From JBGPHT01 sp041484525 (GTDB lineage Bacteria > Acidobacteriota > Terriglobia > Bryobacterales > Bryobacteraceae), in contig JBGPHT010000071.1 in the NCBI GenBank assembly GCA_041484525.1, positions 1 to 36,078 of the forward strand: DNA of 36,078 bases, given 5' to 3'. Shown here in pieces: positions 6,543 to 13,400 of the stretch (its first letter is position 1; the number at the start of each line of letters is the position of its first letter). The position numbers and the translations under genes were made by a program. Below the pieces are notes generated by a model. It did no database searches, had not been told where the DNA came from, and worked only from the letters and a program-made list of their open reading frames with translations.

Positions 6543-8435
6543 CTAGGTATCCAGGTCGGAAAGAGGGCCGGTGACCATTGACACTCGCAATGCATTGGCC
6601 ACTGCCACGACGTCAATCAGTTCCTGTGCTACCACGCCTCCGATAGGTGGCAGATACCCTAATACGGCGGCCATCATGCCGGCGGCGCTCAGCAGCATTC
6701 CCGCAACAGCGCTTTGGAGCGCGATGCTTCGCATACGCCGTCCGATGTGAATCAGTTCGTCGACCTTTTCGAGCGAGCTCTCGAGGATCACGGCGGCCGC
6801 AGCCTCTACGGTAATGTCGCTCGCCCGGCCGAAGGCCACACCAACGGTTGCGGCAAGCATCGCGGGAGCGTCATTGATCCCATCACCGACGAACAGCGTA
6901 GGAGCCTCCCGCGCCTCACGCTCGACGATCGCCACCTTCTCTTCCGGGCTCTTGCCGAAATGCACTTCGGGAATCCCGATCGTTTGCGCCAGATAGCGGA
7001 CCTCGGACTCGCGGTCACCCGAAACCAGCATGATCTTACGGGCCCGATGACGGGGCATCAGATGGCGGATGAAGCGCCCGCTCTCCCGCCGAGGCTCGTC
7101 GCGAAAACGGAAGAAGGCCGCAAATTCGCGGTCGACGAGCAAAACGCATTCCAAGCCTCCCGCCGGCAGCCGCGCCGCGGTCTCCGGATCGAGGGCCTTG
7201 CGGCCCGTGATAGCCAGATCCCTTCCGTCGATCCGTCCCCGCAGTCCTTGGCCGGGAATCTCGGAAGCTTCATCGGCCGACAGCAGCGCCAGGCCACGTT
7301 TTTCGGCGGCGCACAGCAGACCGGAAGCCAGCGGATGCTTGGAGTATTGCTCCAGGCTTGCGGCGAAGCGCAGCGCTTGCTCTTCCGGAAAACCCGATGC
7401 GCACACGGTCTCGACCAGAACCGGCTTGCCGTGTGTGAGAGTGCCCGTTTTGTCGAAGATCAGAGTGCGGCAGCGATCCACACGCTCCAGGACCGAGGGG
7501 TCGCGGATGATTATGCCGCGCCGCGCCGCGAGCGAGATCCCGCCGACGATCGCCACCGGAATCGCGAGAAGCAAGGGGCATGGCGTCGCGATCACCAGCA
7601 CGGCGAGGAACCGTCCCGGATCTCCGCTCCGCATCCAACCCGCAGCGGCCAGGGCAACCGCGAGGGGCGTATACCAGGCGCCGAGACGGTTCGCGATCCG
7701 CCGCATCCGAGGGCGCTTGCACGCGGATTCCTCCATCACCCGCACAATGCGGGCGTATTGCGAATCGGAGGGCACCCGCGTCGTCTCGATCACGATCGCG
7801 TCGTCGCCATTGATTGCGCCGGAGATCACGGCGGCGCCCGGCGCTTTCGAGACCTCAAAGGGCTCCCCCGTCAGGAGGGATTCGTCCATGTGCGTGTGTC
7901 CTTCGACGACGATGCCATCGGCTGGGCAGATTTCGTGCGGCAAGACAACCAGATGCTCCCCAAGCCGGACGTCGGAAAGAGGCAGATCCTCAAGGCCGCC
8001 GGTTGAGCGACGATGGGCGATCTGCGGCGCCCGGCGGGTGAGGGCCCGGAGATCGGATGAAGCTCGACGAGTGGCATACTGTTCGAGGGCGATTCCGCCG
8101 GCCAACATCAAAACCACAATCGCTCCCACCAGGTACTCGCCCAACAGCACCGACGTAACCAGCGAAATGCCCGCGAGCAGGTCCGCGCCAAACTCCTTCG
8201 CCCGAACCCTGGCGGCCAGATCCGCAAAGAGCGGAATTCCGCCCAGGGCCAGGACCACATAGAGGGGAAACAGATGCGCGAGAGGCGGCGCCGCGGTTGC
8301 GTATCGCAGGAAAAGGTGCAGGCAGATGCCAGCGGCCGCCAACCCGGCGATTTGAGTCTCATCGAAACGAATCCCTTTCAGGCGCAGGGGCGCGGACATA
8401 GCTGGAGCCGAGGCGGACTCGCTTACCGCTTTCAC
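6543..8435 (-). CDS. P1B-type heavy-metal-transporting ATPase (TPCP variant)
   Basis: This 630-residue inner-membrane ATPase exports or imports a transition metal. Visible are the actuator loop TGEPFEV, the metal-site helix motif TPCPLLLAIP, the phosphorylation site DKTGTLT (D328), the P1B-specific HP dipeptide in SKHPLASGLL and the hinge GDGINDAPAML. The membrane Cys-Pro-Cys of Cu/Zn pumps is replaced by TPC, a variant known in P1B subgroups linked to Ni, Co or Fe, so the metal is uncertain. There is no N-terminal heavy-metal-associated domain. The GTG at 8435 overlaps the stop of the preceding gene (GTGA) and has a GAAGG ribosome binding site; the ATG at 8399 has none. It is co-transcribed with the short CoA-binding protein from the sigma54-like promoter at 8828-8843. 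Confidence 0.9.
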   Translation of the reverse strand: MKAVSESASAPAMSAPLRLKGIRFDETQIAGLAAAGICLHLFLRYATAAPPLAHLFPLYVVLALGGIPLFADLAARVRAKEFGADLLAGISLVTSVLLGEYLVGAIVVLMLAGGIALEQYATRRASSDLRALTRRAPQIAHRRSTGGLEDLPLSDVRLGEHLVVLPHEICPADGIVVEGHTHMDESLLTGEPFEVSKAPGAAVISGAINGDDAIVIETTRVPSDSQYARIVRVMEESACKRPRMRRIANRLGAWYTPLAVALAAAGWMRSGDPGRFLAVLVIATPCPLLLAIPVAIVGGISLAARRGIIIRDPSVLERVDRCRTLIFDKTGTLTHGKPVLVETVCASGFPEEQALRFAASLEQYSKHPLASGLLCAAEKRGLALLSADEASEIPGQGLRGRIDGRDLAITGRKALDPETAARLPAGGLECVLLVDREFAAFFRFRDEPRRESGRFIRHLMPRHRARKIMLVSGDRESEVRYLAQTIGIPEVHFGKSPEEKVAIVEREAREAPTLFVGDGINDAPAMLAATVGVAFGRASDITVEAAAAVILESSLEKVDELIHIGRRMRSIALQSAVAGMLLSAAGMMAAVLGYLPPIGGVVAQELIDVVAVANALRVSMVTGPLSDLDT

Positions 8436-8785
8436 AAGGTGACCTTCGCCTGGACGGCCTCCTCCTCGCATGAGTAGCGAACTTGGAATCCGGTCTCGCG
8501 GAAGCCAGCGGTAACAATGACGGCTGCCGCGACGCCTGCATCCGCGCATTCGCGGATCACCTGCGGAACGGTTGCCGCGGGTCTAGCCACTGGGGCGAGA
8601 TCCACTTGCGCGGGAATTGCGGTTACGGTTGCGAATGTCTGAATTCCCAAAACGCTCGACCGCATTTGGTTCACCGGAAAGACGGTGCCGCCGAAGGAAC
8701 TGCTGGTCAGGTTCCGCAGGAGGGTGCGACCTACGCTTCCCGGGGCTTCCGTGGCTCCGATCGCCGCTACGGTCTTGGTATTCAC
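8432..8785 (-). CDS. short CoA-binding (acyl-CoA synthetase N-terminal) protein, probably truncated
   Basis: The 117 residues match only the first CoA-binding Rossmann domain of NDP-forming acyl-CoA synthetases (acetate-CoA ligase or Pat-like family), which are usually 700-900 residues. Recognisable parts are AAIGATEAPGSVGRTLLRNL, FGGTVFPVN and the VPQVIRECADAGVAAAVIVTAGFRETG strand. After that the sequence (FQVRYSCEEEAVQ and on) is not family-like and ends at 8432, overlapping the ATPase start. It may be the remnant of a longer acyl-CoA synthetase or acetyltransferase or a free-standing CoA-binding protein. The GTG start at 8785 has an excellent ACGGAGG ribosome binding site and an upstream sigma54-like promoter, so expression appears kept. 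Confidence 0.75.
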   Translation of the reverse strand: MNTKTVAAIGATEAPGSVGRTLLRNLTSSSFGGTVFPVNQMRSSVLGIQTFATVTAIPAQVDLAPVARPAATVPQVIRECADAGVAAAVIVTAGFRETGFQVRYSCEEEAVQAKVTL

Positions 8786-8827
8786 TCGAACCTCCGTGTT
8801 TCGGCAGCGAACATCACAGGGATTAGA

Positions 8828-8843
8828 AGCATGATGAGTTCCA
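8828..8843 (-). promoter_or_regulatory. sigma54 promoter of the CoA-binding/P1B ATPase operon
   Basis: On the minus strand this reads TGGAACTCATCATGCT, with GG and GC at exact spacing. The predicted transcript start is near 8817, 32 bases before the GTG at 8785. Confidence 0.6.
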
Positions 8844-9120
8844 AAGAGGCGCGGTTACGGGAATGGTCGAGACCGATGGGGGTGAAATGGGGCGTAGCCA
8901 CGCATACTCGCGCAACAATGGGCGATATGGCGCAGGTCTGCGAGTAACGCAAGGGGTAGGTCTATAGTGCGATTCGCCGGCCTCGACGGCTGTCGCGGCT
9001 CTCCATCAACTTCTTTGCCGCGAGCGGAGAGAGTGTCAGGATGACTAGTTCCAACGGAAGCAGACCACCGCGAAGGACGTCATAGTCCGCTGCAAGCCTG
9101 GACGCAATGCGGCCGGAGCA
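8844..9120. other. divergent intergenic region between two sigma54 promoters
   Basis: No supported gene lies here. The region separates the minus-strand promoter at 8828-8843 from the plus-strand promoter at 9121-9136. It holds an imperfect palindrome TGCGAGTAACGCA at about 8938-8950, roughly midway and about 100 bases from the first promoter. A shared enhancer site serving both directions would be possible. Confidence 0.35.
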
Positions 9121-9136
9121 TGGTACCAGAGTTGCA
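9121..9136 (+). promoter_or_regulatory. sigma54 promoter of the surface-protein/sortase operon
   Basis: TGGTACCAGAGTTGCA matches the -24/-12 consensus with TGG, A-C and a complete TTGCA at exact spacing. The predicted transcript start is near 9147, 23 bases before ATG 9170, with AAAGGAG between. Confidence 0.8.
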
Positions 9137-9169
9137 ACTCTGTTTGTCCGAAAGAAAGGAGTAGTCGTC

Positions 9170-9859
9170 ATGCTGAAGAGAATGACAGCATTGTTCTGTT
9201 TCGCTATGCTGTTCGCGATCTTCCCTGCCAGGGCAGACGAATGGAATAACAAAACCATCGTCACCTTCTCCCAACCTGTCGAACTCCCGGGCGTCGTGCT
9301 GCCGTCGGGAACTTATGTGTTCAAGCTGCTGAACTCGTTATCGAACCGGCACATCGTTCAGGTGTTTAACGCGGACGAGACCAAGATTCTCACAACTATT
9401 CTGGCCATCCCCAACTACCGTCTCACACCCAGTGGAGAGACCGTCCTGCGATTTGACGAGCGTCCAAAAGAGCAGCCGGAGGCTCTACGTGCCTGGTTCT
9501 ATCCAGGTGACAATTTCGGCCAGGAGTTCGTCTATCCTAAGCCGCGGGCCATGCGCCTGGCGGAGATCACCGGCCAGCCGGTGCTGTCCAGAGAGGCGAA
9601 ACCCATCGAAACACCGGAGGAACTCAAGAGCGCTACGGTGGTCGCGATCGCGCCCGCCAGGAAGGCGCCCGAGATGGCAGCCCCGCCTACGCGGCCATCG
9701 GTGGAAGCCGACCGGACCGCGCCCGTTCCTGAACTGCCGCGGCCGATCCCGGAGTTACCAGTTGGCAAGCTTCCAGACACGGCTAGCCCACTTCCGCTGG
9801 TAGCGCTGGCTGGTATCCTCTCGCTGGGCGTCGCCCGATTGCTGAACGGACGCCGTTGA
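9170..9859 (+). CDS. exported protein with LPXTG-like sorting signal
   Basis: This 229-residue protein begins with a signal peptide (hydrophobic residues about 6-20, cleavage near PARADE). It has a compact region (about 22-135) of unknown fold, then a Pro-rich linker (about 150-200, with repeated PxLP-type turns). It ends in LPDTA (201-205), a hydrophobic segment and an Arg-Arg tail. This C-terminus is a sortase sorting signal: the pentapeptide would be cut between Thr and Ala and the protein joined to an acceptor. The next gene encodes a sortase, which supports this. The ATG at 9170 is preferred because of AAAGGAG and the signal peptide. The function of the globular part is not recognised. 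Presence in a Gram-negative-type organism means the acceptor may be something other than Gram-positive peptidoglycan. Confidence 0.82.
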   Translation: MLKRMTALFCFAMLFAIFPARADEWNNKTIVTFSQPVELPGVVLPSGTYVFKLLNSLSNRHIVQVFNADETKILTTILAIPNYRLTPSGETVLRFDERPKEQPEALRAWFYPGDNFGQEFVYPKPRAMRLAEITGQPVLSREAKPIETPEELKSATVVAIAPARKAPEMAAPPTRPSVEADRTAPVPELPRPIPELPVGKLPDTASPLPLVALAGILSLGVARLLNGRR

Positions 9860-9920
9860 GTTGGTCTCGTACACGAGGATGACATGGTGTTGGCGACTCA
9901 TGTGCGGCAGGGAGCCCTAT

Positions 9921-10619
9921 ATGATCGTCAGGATTCGGTGGCGGAGATCGATTCACTCACCGCGGGCGTCGGTCCGGCGGTGGGCGCAACGATTCTTCTT
10001 TACCACCGGATCCCTGGCGCTCGGCTTTTGCGGCTGGATGTACTTGGAGAGCGCGCTCTATCAAGCATCGGAAGGCTCGCGCCTCGATAATAGGCTGCGA
10101 TCCGTGCCGCCGGCGCATGCCGCGGATAGTCTTCGCCTCGCCATTCAAAACGGATCTCCATTCGGCCGGATTGAAATCTCACGGATTGGGGTTTCCGTAA
10201 TGGTGGTCGAGGGTGTTACGGCGCGCAGCCTCAAGCTGGCGGCAGGCCACATTCCCGGCACGGCGTTCCCGGGCGAGCTTGGCAATGTCGGCATTGCGGC
10301 GCATCGCGATACTTTTTTCCGCAGCCTTAGAAAGATCAAGACCGGCGATACCATTGTCCTGACCGCGCTGTACGGGTCCTTTGTCTATTCCGTGGACGTT
10401 GCTCGGATTGTCGACGCTACCGACTTGCGGGTCCTCGATCGGTCCGGCACTCCGTCGCTCACTCTCGTCACTTGTTATCCGTTCTATTACGTAGGTCCAG
10501 CGCCAGAGAGGTTCATCGTACGGGCTCGCCAGATTTCTGGACAGCGCACACCAAACCCCCGCGCTGCGCCCGACCTGTCCTTTGGCGTTCGAGCGACGGC
10601 GCAAGTTGTCACTCCCTGA
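9921..10619 (+). CDS. sortase (class D-like transpeptidase)
   Basis: This 232-residue protein has one N-terminal membrane anchor (about 24-42) and a sortase beta-barrel domain. The catalytic triad is visible as H128 in GIAAHRD, C185 in LVTCYPF and an Arg in ERFIVRA (R197 or R201). Sortases cleave LPXTG-like signals and attach the protein to an amine acceptor at the cell surface. The ATG at 9921 has AGGGAG six bases upstream; earlier in-frame starts back to 9861 lack one. It lies 61 bases after the LPDTA-bearing protein and is its likely dedicated partner. Assignment to class D rather than another class is inferred from its length and the single N-terminal anchor. Confidence 0.88.
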   Translation: MIVRIRWRRSIHSPRASVRRWAQRFFFTTGSLALGFCGWMYLESALYQASEGSRLDNRLRSVPPAHAADSLRLAIQNGSPFGRIEISRIGVSVMVVEGVTARSLKLAAGHIPGTAFPGELGNVGIAAHRDTFFRSLRKIKTGDTIVLTALYGSFVYSVDVARIVDATDLRVLDRSGTPSLTLVTCYPFYYVGPAPERFIVRARQISGQRTPNPRAAPDLSFGVRATAQVVTP

Positions 10620-10658
10620 TTTGTTGGACGGCGTGAGGTTCCGTAGCGGCCATGTCTA

Positions 10659-11813
10659 TCACGAATACCTCAAGATGGCCGCGATCGGCGCGAAGCCGGT
10701 CAATTGTTGCGGATCCACGACATGCACCTCGCCGCCGGCGTGTAGGGTTTCTACGGCTGCTGCATTCAACAGATCCTGCGGACCCTCGATCCGCGCCTCG
10801 TCAATAGGATAGAGCGGACCCAGCAGATCCTGATACTCTGCCTCGCGAGCCAGTATCAGCTTGTGAACGCGGCCAGCATGCGCGGCTTCCAGTACTTCGC
10901 GTATGCCGCTGGCGACGTGGTCGCGCCGTGTAGCGTCTCGAACTTCACTGAGCGCGATCTCGGCTTCGAAGCGCCGCGCATCCCGTAGCGCACCTTGAAC
11001 GATCTCCCCGATTTCTGCCCATGTGAGATGATCCACGCCCGTGTGACCGGCTTCCAGCACTCGCGGGTATTCCGATGCCAGTCGATAGGCGGCCAGATCG
11101 TCCGCTACGCCAATCAGCGCCAGGGTCGCGCCGTTCAGAATACGAGTAAGTTCCCGGTCGGCCAGGCGCAGGTAGTTGTGCAGGTAGAGGTCTGCCCGGT
11201 CGCGATCCGAGGACGTTCCGAAGCGTAGCCTGTGTATCTGACCCTGCGAGCTGCCAGCCGCCGAACGGCTCTCCAGGTCGTGATCCGGCTGGTCGTAATC
11301 GCCGGCCTCCGCGAGAGTCCGCGGAATGGAAGAAGGAAGCGCGACTTCCTGGCAGTCGCCGGCGCTGCACCTGCCAAGCCGTAGGCCTTTCCTGCTGACC
11401 AACAGGATGTAGCACTCGCGATCCTGCACGATGTGAGGGAGAAGCGGCGTGATGTACGGGTGGGTAGCAATCGCGAGCCGCGCGCTTACCGGCGCGGGTG
11501 GCCGAAGGAGGTGGAACGCGCCCGGAGAGCCGAAGATCACCGTATCGGCCGAACCGCCGAGCATGGTCGCATCGCGAAGAAGGTTCTCGAACGGACTTAG
11601 CAGATTTCCGATAGGGCCCTGATACTGCCTCTGGGCCAGCTCTGCCGCGGCGGTCCGGAGCATCGATTTCAGTCGAATCGCGGCGGTCAGATCAGCCGCA
11701 CCCGGATGGTGCGCCGGCAGGTAGACCGTGAGGAATGGACCGGGCGACCTACAGATCGATCGTAGCCAGGGCCCATCCACAAGCTGAAGATTCCGCTTTT
11801 CAATCAGGGCCAT
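10659..11813 (-). CDS. BaeRF-like (bacterial archaeo-eukaryotic release factor-like) protein
   Basis: This 384-residue cytosolic protein resembles the BaeRF family, bacterial relatives of eRF1/Pelota proposed to act on ribosomes under stress. The pattern includes an N-terminal VYLPAHHPG segment, a central YILLVSRKGLRLGRC strand, LHNYLRLADRELTRILNG helices, and the C-terminal VHKLILAREAEYQDL and LLNAAAVETLHAGGEVHVV segments typical of the eRF1 domain-3-like part. The GGQ motif of true release factors was not seen. The start at 11813 has AAGGAG and lies 30 bases after the USP at 11843, so ybaK, usp and this gene form one operon. The family call rests on overall pattern, not on a catalytic motif. 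Confidence 0.65.
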   Translation of the reverse strand: MALIEKRNLQLVDGPWLRSICRSPGPFLTVYLPAHHPGAADLTAAIRLKSMLRTAAAELAQRQYQGPIGNLLSPFENLLRDATMLGGSADTVIFGSPGAFHLLRPPAPVSARLAIATHPYITPLLPHIVQDRECYILLVSRKGLRLGRCSAGDCQEVALPSSIPRTLAEAGDYDQPDHDLESRSAAGSSQGQIHRLRFGTSSDRDRADLYLHNYLRLADRELTRILNGATLALIGVADDLAAYRLASEYPRVLEAGHTGVDHLTWAEIGEIVQGALRDARRFEAEIALSEVRDATRRDHVASGIREVLEAAHAGRVHKLILAREAEYQDLLGPLYPIDEARIEGPQDLLNAAAVETLHAGGEVHVVDPQQLTGFAPIAAILRYS

Positions 11814-11842
11814 GATTGCACTCTCCTTTTTCACGATGCATG

Positions 11843-12697
11843 CTACACGCTCAGAACGGGGCAGGGCGAATCGCGAATGATGGCATAGGCATTTGTCCGG
11901 AGACGACCAAGGGCTCCTTGCAACCTGCCGCGCCCGATTACTACCAGGTCCGCGCGATGTTCGAGTGCCGAGGCTCGGACTACGCTCGATACACTGCCCA
12001 CCTTGAGGCAAAGCCCAGTTTCAGTCCCAGCTTTCCTTTGCAGTCTGGCAATCGCTTCGCGGCTCGCATCCATTGCCGATTGATGAAGTCCCGCAACGAC
12101 GTACTCGTCAGTCGAAACGGCGTGGACCAAACGGAACTGGGCTTTGAAGGAACTGGCCAGATCGGCGGCATAGCGGATCACTCCTGCGTTCTCCGGCTCC
12201 AAGCCGGCAGCGCACAAGATGATCCGGTATCCGTCGTGCCGCGGGAGGTCAGGATCCTCCGTATGCGCAGAGGTCCACACGGCGCACTTCGTGTCGTGGA
12301 GAACTTTGGCCGTGACAGAACCGAGCAACAGGCTGCGGAACTTCCCATAGCCGTGAGTCGGCATCATGATCAGACCGACGCCCTGCTGTTCGGCGTATTC
12401 CGTGATGCGGGCCGCCGGATCGCCGTGATCGACGACCGTCTCGACTCTCAGTCCGGGCGGCGCCGATCCAAAGAAAGTCTCGAGTTGCTGGCGCCCATCC
12501 GCAACCATCGCGGGAATGTCGAACATGACCGGGAAGGCCTGCTCCGTGCTGCCGTACCAGGCGATCGGAATCTGAATCACGTGTAGCAGTGTGACCTTAG
12601 CCCGGAAGTGCTCCGCCATAGATATCACGTGCGGCCTGACTAGTTTTGAGCGCTCCGAAAAATCAACAGGAAAGACGATGTGCGGGGTGAATAGCAT
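11843..12697 (-). CDS. universal stress protein, two Usp domains (usp2)
   Basis: This is a 284-residue tandem Usp protein. The first domain carries MMPTHGYGKFRSLLLGS as nucleotide loop; the second ends with VVIGRGRLQGALGRLRTNAYAI in place of a canonical loop. It shares with usp1 the IQIP..WYG and MFD insertion, so these two are probably the closest pair in the window. The ATG at 12697 starts the conserved TPHIVFPVDFS strand and follows CGGAG; a TTG at 12733 overlapping the ybaK stop is less likely. It sits between the tRNA deacylase and the BaeRF-like gene, so its role may be tied to translation control during stress. Confidence 0.92.
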   Translation of the reverse strand: MLFTPHIVFPVDFSERSKLVRPHVISMAEHFRAKVTLLHVIQIPIAWYGSTEQAFPVMFDIPAMVADGRQQLETFFGSAPPGLRVETVVDHGDPAARITEYAEQQGVGLIMMPTHGYGKFRSLLLGSVTAKVLHDTKCAVWTSAHTEDPDLPRHDGYRIILCAAGLEPENAGVIRYAADLASSFKAQFRLVHAVSTDEYVVAGLHQSAMDASREAIARLQRKAGTETGLCLKVGSVSSVVRASALEHRADLVVIGRGRLQGALGRLRTNAYAIIRDSPCPVLSV

Positions 12698-12729
12698 ACA
12701 TTTCGACTCCGTTGTTCGGGCGCCCGCTG

Positions 12730-13212
12730 TCAATGGGCATTAACTTCCGGACATGCCAACCGGGTCACTAGCGGCCGAGCGACGCGGATGTAATCCGCCA
12801 TTTTCATGTGAATGGCATCCCGATGCGTGCCGGCATTGAAGACAATGTGGTTTTCTCCGGCCAGGTGTTCGTCCAGATAAACGGGTAGGTTGAATAGCTG
12901 GCCAAAGGGGGGCATCGCCCCTACCTCGCTATCCGGAAAAAGCCGCACGATTTCTTCTTCGGTCGCCAGACGCAGACGCTGCAGCCCAAGGTTGACCGCC
13001 AGTTCGTCCAGGTCCAACATGCAGTCGGCCGGAAGCACTGCCATGGCGTAAAAGCTGTCGCCGCAAAAGACGACCGTCTTGGCGAGCCGGCTAGGCGGCA
13101 CGTGTTCAGCGGCTGCCACTTCCCGTGCACGATATGCGTTCGCATGGCGCGTATGCGTGTAGCGGACCCGATGGCTATCGATCAGCTCAATGCATCGTCG
13201 TAAGCTGGTCAT
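12730..13212 (-). CDS. YbaK/EbsC-type aminoacyl-tRNA deacylase
   Basis: This 160-residue single-domain protein belongs to the YbaK/ProX editing family, which hydrolyses mischarged aminoacyl-tRNA in trans. The pattern includes AREVAAAEHVPPSRLAKTVVF with the conserved Lys, an AVLPAD strand, LATEEEIVRLFPDSEVGAMPPFG (the G-A/S-P-F signature) and the C-terminal VFNAGTHRDAIHMK. Which amino acid it edits cannot be told. The ATG at 13212 follows GCAGGAG and a sigma54-like promoter. It opens the ybaK-usp2-BaeRF operon. Confidence 0.88.
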   Translation of the reverse strand: MTSLRRCIELIDSHRVRYTHTRHANAYRAREVAAAEHVPPSRLAKTVVFCGDSFYAMAVLPADCMLDLDELAVNLGLQRLRLATEEEIVRLFPDSEVGAMPPFGQLFNLPVYLDEHLAGENHIVFNAGTHRDAIHMKMADYIRVARPLVTRLACPEVNAH

Positions 13213-13239
13213 TGTCGTTTCTCCTGCAATCTCATGAAG

Positions 13240-13255
13240 AGCAATCGCCGGTCCA
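13240..13255 (-). promoter_or_regulatory. sigma54 promoter of the ybaK-usp2-BaeRF operon
   Basis: On the minus strand this reads TGGACCGGCGATTGCT, with GG and TTGC at exact spacing. The predicted transcript start is near 13229, 17 bases before ATG 13212. An upstream GACCCACTG box (13352-13360) lies about 100 bases above the -24 element. Confidence 0.75.
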
Positions 13256-13400
13256 TAATGTTCGCGTGTTCGATTCTTAACGGACGAAAAGCATTTTTGT
13301 CGCTATGGAGTAGTGGAGACGCCGAACGTCTGCGCGAAATGCCCCATCCTAGACCCACTGGCACGTTACAGGTCCAGGTAGCCCGTTCGGTTTCGAACCG

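Noticed and set aside
6714..8006. 430-residue plus-strand frame opposite the P1B ATPase
   Set aside because: The minus-strand ATPase has all P-type motifs; the plus frame has none.
13359..13374. TGGCACG on the plus strand, a perfect -24 half
   Set aside because: No GC at the -12 position and no plus-strand gene follows.
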